From: Morganella psychrotolerans
GTDB lineage: Bacteria; Pseudomonadota; Gammaproteobacteria; Enterobacterales; Enterobacteriaceae
Assembly (NCBI RefSeq): GCF_001676155.1
Contig: NZ_LZEW01000023.1
Coordinates: 124,001 to 188,000 of the forward strand
Direction: 5' to 3'
DNA: 64,000 nucleotides
In this document: piece by piece, positions 38,013 to 51,012 of the stretch
Layout of the letters: each line of letters opens with the position of its first letter
How positions within the stretch are numbered: the first letter of the stretch is position 1
Notes under the pieces: model-generated
Told to the model about the DNA's origin: nothing
Database searches by the model: none
Seen by the model: the letters and a program-made list of their open reading frames with translations, nothing else
Program-made: the position numbers and the translations under genes

Positions 38013-39410
38013 ATGAAAATTAAAGCCACCTTACTTGCCGCTGCTATTTTGTTAGCGGGGTGCCAGAGTACACCACCCAAAACAGTTCAGAAATCTTATC
38101 AGCCCTCGGGTAACGGTTTTTTACTGTCTGCTCAGCAGATGGAAATGGCGAAAGCGTCATCCGTTAATCCGGACGAAGATATCTGGGGTTATATCCGTGA
38201 TGAAATGACGATGAACATCCCGGACAATGACCGTGTCCGTGCTGAAGAACTGTCTTACCTGTCTAAAAAGAGCTATCTCCACGATGTGACACTCCGCGCA
38301 GAACCTTACATGTACTGGATCATCGGTAAAATCGATGAACGGAATATGCCGATGGAACTTGTTCTGCTGCCCATAGTGGAGAGTGCTTTTAACCCGCATG
38401 CCACCTCATCAGCACAGGCCGCCGGCTTATGGCAGATTATCCCGAGTACCGGTAAAGCGAACGGGCTGAACCAGAACCAGTGGGTCGATGATCGCCGAGA
38501 TGTTGCCGCGTCAACCAGAGCCGCACTGGATCTGCTGGAGCGCCTCAACGGTATGTTCGGCGGAGACTGGGCGCTGACTCTTGCCGCGTATAACAGCGGT
38601 GAAGGACGTGTTCTGCGCGCAATGGAAGCCAATGCCGCTGCGGGCAAGCCGACCGATTACTGGTCGCTGTCATTACCGAAAGAAACCATGGATTATGTGC
38701 CGCGTATTTTTGCTCTGAGCAATGTTATCCGCAACAGTGATCGCAATGGAGTGAATTTACCGGCTCCGAATTCAGAACGCGCCCTGGCACGGGTCAATGT
38801 CGGGCAGCAAATCTCGCTCGATATGGCAGCACAACTGCTGGATATGCCGGTCGCAAAGCTGAAAGATTATAACCCGAGCCTGAAACGCGGTGTGACGTCA
38901 CCGGCAGGTCCGCACTATCTGATGCTGCCGAAAACTAAAATTGATCAGTTGATGAGTGCGCTGTCTGATGATGCGGTATTGAATGATATCCGCCTTGCGG
39001 TCGCCAAAAATAACCAGCGCAGCAATCAGTTAAGTACACCGGCAGGTCGCGTAAAAGCGTCTGAATATAAGGTGAAGAGTGGTGATTCACTCTATGCGAT
39101 AGCCTCACGTCATAAAATGACAGTCACTGAACTGACAAAACTGAACGGACTGAAAACCACCAGTGCTATCAAACCGGGCAGGACATTACAGGTAAAAGGC
39201 AGCCCGGTGGTTAAACCATCTAAAGCGGCAACCAAAAATGCCATGCGTCTGGCTAAGTACAAAGTGCGTCAGGGTGATTCTTACTACGGTATTGCACAGC
39301 GTCATGGTGTCAGCCTGAAAGAACTGATGTCCTGGAACAGTAAAGTGAAAATGAAAGATTTGCATCCGGGTGTTGAATTAACGGTTTATTTAGCCGGGAA
39401 GCGCAGCTGA
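38013..39410 (+). CDS. mltD: membrane-bound lytic murein transglycosylase D
   Basis: This 465-residue outer-membrane lipoprotein cleaves peptidoglycan glycan strands. The lipobox LLAGC places the modified Cys at 17, followed by Gln. The transglycosylase domain contains LPIVESAFNPHATSSAQAAGLWQ with catalytic Glu123, and LAAYNSGEGRVLRAM. Two LysM peptidoglycan-binding repeats close the protein (YKVKSGDSLYAIASRHKMTV near 352; YKVRQGDSYYGIAQRHGVSL near 418). The start at 38013 gives a proper signal peptide; an in-frame extension of 15 codons does not. It follows gloB as in E. coli. Confidence 0.95.
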   Translation: MKIKATLLAAAILLAGCQSTPPKTVQKSYQPSGNGFLLSAQQMEMAKASSVNPDEDIWGYIRDEMTMNIPDNDRVRAEELSYLSKKSYLHDVTLRAEPYMYWIIGKIDERNMPMELVLLPIVESAFNPHATSSAQAAGLWQIIPSTGKANGLNQNQWVDDRRDVAASTRAALDLLERLNGMFGGDWALTLAAYNSGEGRVLRAMEANAAAGKPTDYWSLSLPKETMDYVPRIFALSNVIRNSDRNGVNLPAPNSERALARVNVGQQISLDMAAQLLDMPVAKLKDYNPSLKRGVTSPAGPHYLMLPKTKIDQLMSALSDDAVLNDIRLAVAKNNQRSNQLSTPAGRVKASEYKVKSGDSLYAIASRHKMTVTELTKLNGLKTTSAIKPGRTLQVKGSPVVKPSKAATKNAMRLAKYKVRQGDSYYGIAQRHGVSLKELMSWNSKVKMKDLHPGVELTVYLAGKRS

Positions 39411-39443
39411 GTTAAGCGCCATCTATTTGCCCTGTAAAAACAA

Positions 39444-39476
39444 AACCGCCGCTGACAGTTCAGCGGCGGTTTTTAG
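39444..39476. terminator. bidirectional terminator between mltD and the DASS transporter
   Basis: AACCGCCGCTGA CAGT TCAGCGGCGGTT is a perfect 12-bp stem followed by TTT on the plus strand and by TTTG on the minus strand. It serves both convergent genes. Confidence 0.88.
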
Positions 39477-39513
39477 TTCTGACATCTGATGATGACTGCT
39501 GTTTCAGTTTCAG

Positions 39514-40899
39514 CTACACCCAGAACAACCAGGCAAATGCTGAAATAACAATGATACAGGCGACATTCAGTACCGCCCCGACCCGCACCATTTCTGACTG
39601 TTTGATAAACCCGGTACCAAAGACGATGGCGTTCGGCGGCGTTGCCACCGGCAACATAAAGGCACAGGATGCACCGATACCGATAATCATTGTCAGCGCC
39701 ATAACCGGCATTCCCAGCCCGTCAGCCACACCGGCAAAGATAGGCACCAGCAGGGCGGCACTCGCGGTATTACTGGTAAACTCAGTCAGTACAATAATAA
39801 ATGTTGTCACCGCGATGATAATTACCAGCCAACTGCTGTTACCGAAGGTGGTTTTCATCCAGTCTGCCATCACTTCACTGGCACCTGAATCTTTCAGGAT
39901 CATACTCAGTGTCAGACCTCCGCCGAACAGGAACAGAACCCCCCACTCGGTGTTGTTCTGAATTTGTGACCAGCTCGCCACACCGGTGATGCCAATCAGT
40001 GTCGCTGCACTCAGGGCAATAATGGTGTCAAAATCTTTAAGATTGCCGAACAACTCACTCAGCGGAACACTGGTTATCCAGCAGATAACGGTCAGACCAA
40101 AAATACCGAGAGTCAGTAAGCGCTTTGGTGTCCACTTAACCTGTTCAACTTCAATATCAAAATGCGCACCCAGCTTAGGGCGTAACATCAGGTACATAAT
40201 ACCAAACATGATGGGCATCAGAATCAACACCATCGGAATACCGTATTTCATCCAGGTAAAGAAATCCATGTTCAGCTGGTTTGCGGCAATGATATTCGGC
40301 GGGCTGCCGACCATTGTCCCGAGTCCCCCGATACTGGCACTGTAAGCCACACCGAGCAGCACAAACACAAAAGTATTGCGGTCATTGCGGATATCCAGGT
40401 TACTCAGAATGCCGAGCACCAGCGGTAACATCATCGCTGCGGTTGCGGTATTACTGATCCACATGGAAAGAGCCGCAGTAACACTAAACAGTAAGATAAC
40501 GGCGGCCCATAAACGCCCTTTGGCGATCACCAGCAGGCGGTTTGCAATCAGGCGGTCTAACCCCTGAATGTGCAGCGCGGTTGCCAGCGCAAATCCGCCG
40601 AAAAACAGGAAAATTGTCGGACTGGCGAACGATTGCAGCGCTTTTCCTGTTCCCAGCAATCCGAGAAAGACCGCCAGAATAGGGATGGTCAGCGCCGTCA
40701 GCGTGACATGTATTGCTTCTGTCAGCCATAAGATGGCGACAAAGGCCATTAAAGCCAGACCCGCGTTTTCTTTATCGCTGTATGGCAGATATTTCAGCAG
40801 CAGCACCAGCAGCACGATATCCAGAGCCACGATGATAAGTCCTTTTTTATTAAAAGAACTCATCCCGGTGGATTGGGTGAGCGTATCTGAAGCGTCCAT
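39514..40899 (-). CDS. DASS (SLC13) family sodium/dicarboxylate symporter
   Basis: This 461-residue inner-membrane transporter has ~12 hydrophobic segments. The two SNT motifs that bind sodium and carboxylate in this family are present: WISNTATAAMMLPLV near residue 140 and FTSNTASAALLVPIF near residue 380. VATPPNAIVFGTGFI lies near residue 420. It probably imports C4-dicarboxylates or citrate-like anions with sodium. The start at 40899 follows GAGGG with good spacing; an in-frame start 30 bp upstream has no ribosome binding site. No enzyme neighbour narrows the substrate. Confidence 0.85.
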   Translation of the reverse strand: MDASDTLTQSTGMSSFNKKGLIIVALDIVLLVLLLKYLPYSDKENAGLALMAFVAILWLTEAIHVTLTALTIPILAVFLGLLGTGKALQSFASPTIFLFFGGFALATALHIQGLDRLIANRLLVIAKGRLWAAVILLFSVTAALSMWISNTATAAMMLPLVLGILSNLDIRNDRNTFVFVLLGVAYSASIGGLGTMVGSPPNIIAANQLNMDFFTWMKYGIPMVLILMPIMFGIMYLMLRPKLGAHFDIEVEQVKWTPKRLLTLGIFGLTVICWITSVPLSELFGNLKDFDTIIALSAATLIGITGVASWSQIQNNTEWGVLFLFGGGLTLSMILKDSGASEVMADWMKTTFGNSSWLVIIIAVTTFIIVLTEFTSNTASAALLVPIFAGVADGLGMPVMALTMIIGIGASCAFMLPVATPPNAIVFGTGFIKQSEMVRVGAVLNVACIIVISAFAWLFWV

Positions 40900-40946
40900 G
40901 ATAATTCCCTCAGTTTGATATAAAAGCATTCACGAAACCGATTATA

Positions 40947-41006
40947 CATACCCTTATTCATTCAAACTGCAGGTTCGTTGGCTGCATCTTGAATGACGTT
41001 GGGTAT
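40947..41006. repeat. TATACCC intergenic repeat, short form (copy 8)
   Basis: This 60-bp copy runs CATACCCTTATTCATTC to ATGACGTTGGGTATA, between the DASS transporter gene and eno. The remainder of the gap (41007-41252) is AT-rich with nothing I can name. Confidence 0.9.
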
Positions 41007-41252
41007 AGAATTTTAGTAACCCGTTATTTTGCGTGAATGCTAAAAATGTTAAACAATTTATCTTCATGTGAAATATAAAAACTATTAATGATAAAAGACA
41101 TCATAAATCGTCGGTTTTGAGATCTGCGACTACAGAACAAGTAAAAAAAACTTGTAATAGTTGGATAAATGACCAGTTTTACTCATTGAGAAAACGGATG
41201 AAGAGAGAGGGGACATTCGTAAGACAACATCAGAGCGGAAACAAAAAGGAAA

Positions 41253-41286
41253 CAAAAAAAGGCGTGCCTTTCGGACACACCTTTTT
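41253..41286 (-). terminator. intrinsic terminator of eno
   Basis: On the minus strand, AAAGGTGTGTCC GAAA GGCACGCCTTT is followed by a T run. It is ~45 bp after the eno stop. Confidence 0.85.
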
Positions 41287-41329
41287 AACATTCACCTGCT
41301 GAATTCACAAAATAAATTCAGCGGATAAA

Positions 41330-42688
<1,359 letters not shown>

Positions 42689-42700
42689 TTATCTCATATC

Positions 42701-44353
<1,653 letters not shown>

Positions 44354-44561
44354 TTAGGTGTAATAGATGATGGAGATAACCGGACGGGAAAATAGTATAC
44401 CCTAACCTTATTTTGCCGACAAATAATCTCGTCGCCTCATTTAGGTTATCTGTTACCTTCCGCCCTATTAAAACCGGCTTTTATCACTAAAAAATCAATT
44501 GGTTACATAAAATAAAAAACTTTTCATTCTCTTGGTAATTCATTAGCTGAAAGCATTAAGC

Positions 44562-45350
44562 TCAATCCTCACGGGATTTAACATCCTGCCAACTTTTCTC
44601 CATATCTGCAAGCGTTGCTGATTCCATCGTCAGTCCCTGCTCTGCAATCTGCGTTTCCACCTGACGGAAACGGGCTTCAAACTTGCGGCATGCCTTGTGC
44701 AGCACCATCTCCGGCTTATACCCCAGATGGCGGGAAAAGTTCACCACGGCAAACAGCAGGTCACCCAGCTCCTCTGCCACCCGCTCGTCACTGACCTGCG
44801 GCTGATTCACTTCTTCCATCACCTCATCCAGTTCTTCGTAAACTTTCCCGAGCACCGGAGCCAGTGTGTCCCAGTCAAACCCGGCTGTCGCGCAGCGCTT
44901 CTGGATTTTATACGCCCGCATCAGTGCGGGCAGATTGACGGGGATATCATCCAGCAATGAATATTGCGCTTTTTCCGCCCGCTCTTTGCTTTTTCGCTGC
45001 TCCCAGCCGGAAATCGCGGCATCCGCACTGATCCCCTGCTCTTTAGCAAAAATATGCGGGTGACGGCGGGTTAATTTGTCACTGACTGCATTCACAATAT
45101 CACTGAAATCAAAACGCCCTTCTTCCTGTGCTATCTGCGCGTAAAACACCACCTGGAACAGTAAATCACCCAGTTCGCCTTTCAGGTCATCAAAATCAGC
45201 GCGTGCAATCGCATCCAGCACCTCATAAGTCTCTTCCAGAGTATAGGGCGCGATAGTGTCATAGGTTTGCGCTTTATCCCACGGACAACCGCTTTGCGGG
45301 TCACGCAGTTGCGACATAATGGTCAGCAGACGCTCAATTGGTGCAGACAT
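44562..45350 (-). CDS. mazG: nucleoside triphosphate pyrophosphohydrolase MazG
   Basis: This 262-residue all-helical enzyme hydrolyses NTPs to NMP and pyrophosphate and in E. coli lowers ppGpp levels. It has two MazG domains: CPWDKAQTYDTIAPYTLEETYEVLDAI with ELGDLLFQVVFYAQIA near the N-terminus, and YEELDEVMEEV with EELGDLLFAVVNFSRHLG near residue 195. The EExxE metal-binding pattern is visible in both. The start at 45350 matches the E. coli length (263). It is separated from relA by a long repeat copy, whereas in E. coli the mazEF module lies between these genes; mazEF is absent here. Confidence 0.94.
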   Translation of the reverse strand: MSAPIERLLTIMSQLRDPQSGCPWDKAQTYDTIAPYTLEETYEVLDAIARADFDDLKGELGDLLFQVVFYAQIAQEEGRFDFSDIVNAVSDKLTRRHPHIFAKEQGISADAAISGWEQRKSKERAEKAQYSLLDDIPVNLPALMRAYKIQKRCATAGFDWDTLAPVLGKVYEELDEVMEEVNQPQVSDERVAEELGDLLFAVVNFSRHLGYKPEMVLHKACRKFEARFRQVETQIAEQGLTMESATLADMEKSWQDVKSRED

Positions 45351-45417
45351 AGAATTTATTCCTGAAGACTTTATTTCTGAAGATTTGTTGTCAGTAAAAA
45401 GCACAGAGGCTGAATAC

Positions 45418-45545
45418 TATACCCAACGTCATTCAAATTGCAGGCAGGCGGCAAGGGAAATCAGACGGGGAGCATAGATAAACTATGTGACCCGGCTGGT
45501 TTCATGCCGCCAACGAACCTGCGGTTTGAATGAATAAGGGTATAT
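45418..45545. repeat. TATACCC intergenic repeat, long form (copy 9)
   Basis: This 128-bp copy runs TATACCCAACGTCATTC to TTGAATGAATAAGGGTATA, with interior CATAGATAAACTATG. It lies between relA and mazG. Confidence 0.92.
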
Positions 45546-45566
45546 AAGTAAACAGCCTCTGCGGGA

Positions 45567-47802
45567 TCACTGTGTATGGCGTTTTGCCTCAATCACATCC
45601 GGCAACTGGCTCAGTTTTACCAACACGCGGCTGAGTGTCTGGATGTTGTAAATTTCCACATCCATATCAATGGTCGCTATCTGCTGTTTTACATCACTGT
45701 GACTGCGCACACCCAGCACATTGACTTTTTCATTGGCAAGGATGGTGGTGATATCCCGCAACAGGCCGCTGCGGTCATTCGCCACCACGCGCACAACCAG
45801 TGAGTAACCACTGGAGTAGCTCGCACTCCAGACCGCTTCCACCAGCCGCTCCGGTGCCTGTTCCTGTAACTCCAGCAACTGCTCACAGTCGGCACGGTGG
45901 ATGGAGATCCCGCGCCCTTTGGTGATAAACCCGGTAATGTTATCGCCGGGGATTGGCTGACAGCAGCGCGCAATATGGTGCATCAGATTGCCGACACCTT
46001 CGACCACAATGCGCCCGCTGTTCTGGTGCGCCGGAGCCGGTTTCGCCGGCGGTGCTTTTTCCAGTGTTTTCAGCGCTTCGCGATCGGCTTCTTCGGCTGT
46101 CGGTTTATTCAGCTTGCTTTGCAGGAAGTTAGATAACTGATTAATCCTGATATCACCCACGCCAATACCGGCGAGGACTTCATCAATAGAATGAACGTTA
46201 TAACGGGCGATCAGCAGTTTTTCAGCTTCTTTCAGACTGAGATCCTGCGCCGCCAGTTCGTTATCCAGCATCTGACGTCCGGCAATAATATTTTTATCGC
46301 GATCCTGCTTGCGGAACCAGTTGTGGATCTTAGCGCGTCCGCGGCTGGTGGTTACATAGCCCAGGTTCGGATTCAGCCAGTCACGGCTCGGGTTCGGCTG
46401 TTTCTGAGTGATCACTTCAATCTGATCGCCCATCTGTAACAGGTAGCTGAACGGCACAATGCGCCCGCCGATTTTCGCCCCGATACACCGGTGTCCCACA
46501 TCACTGTGGATATGATAGGCAAAATCCAGCGGCGTGGAGCCGGCCGGTAAATCCACCACATCGCCTTTAGGTGTAAATACGTAAACCCGATCATCAAAGA
46601 CCTGACTGCGCACTTCATCCAGCATTTCGCCGGAATCCGACATTTCTTCCTGCCACGCGATAAGTTTGCGCAGCCAGGCAATCCGGTTCTCGTAACTACC
46701 TGTTTTACCGGCTACTGCCGTGCCTTCTTTGTATTTCCAGTGCGCGGCAACCCCCAGCTCTGCATCTTCATGCATCTGACGGGTGCGGATCTGAATTTCC
46801 AGGGTTTTACCCTGCGGACCTAATACAACGGTATGAATTGACTGATAACCGTTTGGTTTCGGGTTCGCCACATAGTCATCAAACTCATCCGGCAAATGAC
46901 GGAAATGTGTGTGGACGATCCCCAGCGCTGCGTAGCAATCCTGGAGGCGCTCGACAACAATCCGCACCGCGCGGACATCAAACAGCTCATCAAACGTGAG
47001 TGCTTTTTTTCTGCATCTTGCGCCAGATACTGTAAATATGTTTCGGACGCCCGTAAATTTCAGCCTGAATATCTTCTTTTTTCATGTCGTTACGCAAAGA
47101 GGTGACAAAGTTGTCGATATACTCTTCGCGATCAAGACGCCGCTCATGCAGCAGGCTGGCAATGCGTTTATAATCATCGGAATGCAGGTAGCGGAAGCAA
47201 TAATCTTCCAACTCCCATTTCAGTTGTCCGATCCCGAGGCGATTTGCCAGCGGCGCATAAATATTAAAACACTCTTTCGCCGCCAGTATGCGTTCATCTT
47301 CACAGGCGTCTTTGACTTCCCGCAGATGGGCGATACGCTCAGCCAGCTTGATAACCACGCAGCGGAAATCTTCCACCATCGACAGCAGCATACGGCGGAT
47401 GTTATCCACCTGCACCGAGCTTGTTTCGTCGTTATGGGTCGCTTTCAACTGACGGATAGCGTCCATATCCATCACACCTTTGACCAACAGCCAGATAGCA
47501 GGACCAAAGGCCTCGCCGATCTTTTCCTCATCAAGGATGCCCGCCTCAGCCAGCGGAAAAAGCAAAGCTGCGCGTAAACTGTCCAAATCCATACTGAGGG
47601 TGGTTAAAATTTCCACCATCTCAATACCGCGCCCCAACAACAGCGCCGCATCCTGATGTCCATCAACCTGCTGATGACAGTAATGCCAGACTTCTTCCAG
47701 TTTCTCACCCGTTGCATGACCATGCAGCCCGAGACTGTTAATCCAGTGAACCGGATCAAACTCACCGGCGGGTGTTAAATGCGCACTTCTTACCGCAACC
47801 AT
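45567..47802 (-). CDS. relA: GTP pyrophosphokinase RelA, frameshifted in a T7 run
   Basis: This ribosome-associated enzyme makes (p)ppGpp on amino-acid starvation. The N-terminal half holds a degenerate HD domain and the start of the synthetase (RPKHIYSIWRKMQKK). The C-terminal half holds the rest of the synthetase (DDYVANPKPNGYQSIHTVVLGP), TGS (VYVFTPKGDVVDLPAGSTPLDFAYHIHS), zinc-finger/helical and ACT domains. They are in different frames, split at TTTTTTT, 47004-47010. Removing one base restores MQKKALTFDELFDVRAVRIV and a 744-residue protein, exactly the E. coli length. GGGAG precedes the ATG. Confidence 0.96.
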
Positions 47803-47811
47803 AAATTCTCC

Positions 47812-49152
47812 CTACTGACTGACCGGTGGTGTCTTTGTAAACAGCACCATCGACTCCAAATGGCCGGTTTGCGGAAACATGTCCAGCATACAGACAGCAT
47901 TCCGGTAATACCCGGCATCATGCAGAACCTGACTATCCCGCGCAAGTGTGGTGGGATTGCAGGAAACATAAACAATACGCTCAGGGCAAAGCGCAACAAT
48001 ATGCGGCATCATCTCTGCCGCTCCGGCCCGTGCCGGATCTAATAAAATCTTACTGAACCCGCGGGCTGCCCACGGCTCCCGGGTCATATCCTGCGATAAA
48101 TCGGCGTGATAAAATGTGGCGTTCGCCAGATTATTACAACGCGCATTCTCCTGTGCTGTGCGGACCAGCGCTTCCACGCCCTCCACACCCACAACTTCTG
48201 CGGCGCGTTGTGCAACCGGTAATGTAAAGTTGCCCATGCCACAGAAGAGATCTAACACGCGATCGTGTTTTGTCAGCTCCAACCAGTTCAGTGCCTGAGC
48301 AACCATTATCTCATTCAGTTCGCCGTTTACCTGGATAAAATCCTGCGGGCTGAACTGTAATTTTAACCCGGCTACCGAATAATAAGCAGTATGCTGCGCA
48401 CAAACGGCAACAGGTGGCTCATCGTGACTGCCCTGTAAATACAGAGCCACATTGTGAGTTGCGCAGAATGCCGTCAGAACGGACATGTCCGCCTCACTCA
48501 GAGACGCCAGATGACGCAGTACCAGCAGTGGTCCGTCTTGCGTATCCACAAGTTCCGCATGACCCAGTTTCGGTGCAGCTGACAGGGACGACAGACAGGC
48601 ACTCAGCGGTGATAATAACGCATCCAGACGCGGCACCAGCACCGGGCAGTGTTTCACCGCCACCAGCGATTTGCTCTGCGCCCGGCGAAAACCCATGGTC
48701 AGTTGCTGTGTTTTCGGGGAATACATCAGTGCCAGCCGCGCACGGCGACGGTAGCCGTATTCTTCACCGGAAAGCACCGTGACCGGTCCGCATTCGGTTC
48801 CGGTTTCGCGGGTAAGCAGATAAGAGAGGTACGCCGCTTTGGTATCGCGCTGCATGGCAACAGGAATATGCTGCTGCTGGCAGCCGCCGCACTGACCGGC
48901 ATAGCGGCACAACGGCTTACGGCGTGCCGGGTTGTCCGACAAACGTTTAACCACCACACCTTTGGCGTAATGGCGTTTTTCATCAGTCAGTCTGACCTGT
49001 GCGGATTCTTCCGGCATCAGATCCGGGATAAAAACAGTCTTTCCCTGAAGGCGGGCAATACCCTGCCCTTGGGCATCGAGAGAGTCAGCAGTTACCGTAA
49101 CAGTCCGTGACTGCCGCGGGGTCTGACGGGGCTGAGAATAAAATTGCGCCAT
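47812..49152 (-). CDS. rlmD: 23S rRNA (uracil-1939-C5)-methyltransferase
   Basis: This 446-residue SAM-dependent RNA methyltransferase has an N-terminal TRAM domain (SRTVTVTADSLDAQGQGIARLQGKTVFIPDLMP). An Fe-S cluster motif CRYAGQCGGCQQQH lies near residue 82 with a later Cys at HCPVL. The methyltransferase core has LDLFCGMGNFTLPVA near residue 299. Catalytic Cys lies in YVSCNPTTLARD near residue 403. It is 9 bp upstream of relA and shares its direction, as rlmD (rumA) and relA do in E. coli. Confidence 0.96.
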   Translation of the reverse strand: MAQFYSQPRQTPRQSRTVTVTADSLDAQGQGIARLQGKTVFIPDLMPEESAQVRLTDEKRHYAKGVVVKRLSDNPARRKPLCRYAGQCGGCQQQHIPVAMQRDTKAAYLSYLLTRETGTECGPVTVLSGEEYGYRRRARLALMYSPKTQQLTMGFRRAQSKSLVAVKHCPVLVPRLDALLSPLSACLSSLSAAPKLGHAELVDTQDGPLLVLRHLASLSEADMSVLTAFCATHNVALYLQGSHDEPPVAVCAQHTAYYSVAGLKLQFSPQDFIQVNGELNEIMVAQALNWLELTKHDRVLDLFCGMGNFTLPVAQRAAEVVGVEGVEALVRTAQENARCNNLANATFYHADLSQDMTREPWAARGFSKILLDPARAGAAEMMPHIVALCPERIVYVSCNPTTLARDSQVLHDAGYYRNAVCMLDMFPQTGHLESMVLFTKTPPVSQ

Positions 49153-49445
49153 AGTGATAAAAACTTAGTCTGTGAGGTCGGTGATTTTCCCATAAAGTGA
49201 CGCATTGACCAACGGATTATTCGGCTGCATCACACACTACGGATCACATAAATCATATCATAAGGCCGGATGGCGCCTTAGCATTATTTGTTAAAAGCAT
49301 AAACGATATTTATCTATATAAGCCTATGTTTTTAATTTCATTATTTATAACGCCCGATACAATAGTGATAAATTAAATAATACACAATATTAGCACCCGA
49401 CTAATAATAAATTTACGTGAACTTACCCGTTCTGTTTTTTATCAT
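49153..49445. other. AT-rich gap between rlmD and the GCS2-type gene
   Basis: This stretch contains no gene. It is AT-rich upstream DNA of rlmD. No sensor kinase gene barA follows, unlike in E. coli. I see no motif worth calling. Confidence 0.4.
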
Positions 49446-49488
49446 AAAAAAAAAGCCGTTATTAAAAAAAATAACGACTCTTTTTATG
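49446..49488 (-). terminator. intrinsic terminator of the GCS2-type gene
   Basis: On the minus strand, AGTCGTTATT and AATAACGGCT form a stem with a T loop, followed by nine T. It is ~35 bp after the stop at 49522. Confidence 0.8.
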
Positions 49489-49521
49489 GGTTTTAAAGTG
49501 TATCCTGATATGACGGCAGGC

Positions 49522-50643
49522 TTATCCTTTCATATCCGGCCACAGCCCGCCGAAATGCATTAACTCCCCGTTGGTAAGAAAACGGGTAATGGCCTCATCA
49601 GCCGGGGTGATTTTAGTTGCCAGCCGAACACTAAGTAATGTCAGGCGCTGTGCTTCATGCAGCAGACCGTGCTGCTCCAGCGCCCGTTTTGCTGCATTCA
49701 GTAATGTGTCGATGACCGTCGCGACAGTCAGATCAGCAAACGGCTCACGGGCAATCGCGTTAAACAGGGAATCAGGCTGCACGCCATAGTTAAACGAAAT
49801 GGTATCATCCAGCACCAGCCCCAGGATCCACGCGCAAAATGCGCCCAGCAGCACCGGGTCCGGTACGGCATCAAATGCTTTGAATTCAATCCGCCCGTGC
49901 TCATTCTCATTTCGCGCAAGGTAAATAAAATCATGCGGATACACCGCCGCGTTTGTCAGAAACCCTTTGCATGACGGGCGATGACAACTACGCAGCGCCG
50001 TCCGCCGTGATAATCCGCCCCACAGTTGCCCGTTCTCTACCGGGCCGTTCAGGGATAACGCGACCAGATAAGGCGCGAAAAAAGTCAGTTTTTCAACCGC
50101 CTGTACAACACGGGCATCACTCATTTCCGGTACAGAAATATTAACGTCCGGTCCGCAGGTCTGCATCACCAAATCCGCATGACGGAAGGCGGAATGTTCT
50201 TCACGGAATGCCTTTTCCCAGTCATTGAGCGGCGGGATAAACTGATAGCGCGGTGACACCGGGTGATAAGCGCTGATCGCCAATCCCAACCCGCAGAGAC
50301 GCAGGCGCTCACTCAGTTGCGCCTCGATAGTCTGTAATGCTGTCAGCGCATCAGTAACAGAGGTCGCAGGCGGCGTGCGGATTTCAATGCCTTTAATCAC
50401 CTGCGCGGTAAGCTTTCCTGTCGTTGAAAAACGCTCATCACCTTCAACATACCAGTAACCGGCCTTAATACCTGCGTCGCCTTTATGCAGAGATTCATCA
50501 TCCAGCCCCGGGCGGTTATCCAGCGCCGGTGCCAGTTCTGATAAGGTAATATTGTCAAAGGATTTAATACCTGCGGCACGTTTATCCCGGTACTGTGTCA
50601 GCCAATATTCAAATTCAATCCCGACCCGATACTCTTTTTGCAT
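49522..50643 (-). CDS. glutamate-cysteine ligase 2 (GCS2/YbdK) superfamily protein, divergent
   Basis: This 373-residue cytoplasmic carboxylate-amine ligase is of GCS2 type. The N-terminal strand YRVGIEFEYWLTQ carries the metal/ATP-binding Glu residues. LLHKGDAGIKAGYWY-like, KGIEIRTPP and TCGPDVNISVPEMSD segments follow the family fold. NEHGRIEFKAFDAVPDPVLLGAF near residue 265 corresponds to the family's RVMDTPL-type loop. The His-rich HVHVG motif of YbdK is replaced by GPDVNISV, so this is not an orthologue of E. coli YbdK. It probably joins glutamate to an amine, but the substrate is unknown. ATG 50643 is chosen because the family motif starts right after it. Confidence 0.65.
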   Translation of the reverse strand: MQKEYRVGIEFEYWLTQYRDKRAAGIKSFDNITLSELAPALDNRPGLDDESLHKGDAGIKAGYWYVEGDERFSTTGKLTAQVIKGIEIRTPPATSVTDALTALQTIEAQLSERLRLCGLGLAISAYHPVSPRYQFIPPLNDWEKAFREEHSAFRHADLVMQTCGPDVNISVPEMSDARVVQAVEKLTFFAPYLVALSLNGPVENGQLWGGLSRRTALRSCHRPSCKGFLTNAAVYPHDFIYLARNENEHGRIEFKAFDAVPDPVLLGAFCAWILGLVLDDTISFNYGVQPDSLFNAIAREPFADLTVATVIDTLLNAAKRALEQHGLLHEAQRLTLLSVRLATKITPADEAITRFLTNGELMHFGGLWPDMKG

Positions 50644-50703
50644 AAGCGATGTAATCCCGGTTAATTCTCTTATTGTTGGTGTGCAAATAATAACTAATAG
50701 CTT

Positions 50704-50829
50704 TATACCCTTATTCATTCAAACTGCAGGTTCGTTGGCTGCACTCAGATAGCCAGGTCACATACTGGTGTATGCTCCCCGACTATCTTCCTTTGCCGCC
50801 TGCCTGCATCTTGAATGACGTTGGGTATA
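50704..50829. repeat. TATACCC intergenic repeat, long form (copy 10)
   Basis: This ~126-bp copy is in the reverse orientation to copy 1, with a diverged interior (ACTCAGATAGCCAGGTCACA). It lies upstream of the GCS2-type gene. The rest of the gap to dgt (50830-51012) is AT-rich with no supported feature. Confidence 0.9.
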
Positions 50830-51012
50830 TATTAATTAACATTTCAACAGCAATTTATGCTGGTATTATTCTATCAGATAACAGCTATTTCGTACTGAAT
50901 ACAGTGCGTCTATTTCAGCAACACCTGTTGATTAATCGTAGCAACAATACCAGAAATAATGAACAGGAATTGTTATATCACCAGAGCAGAGTTGCTGCCA
51001 TTAATCAGCAGG

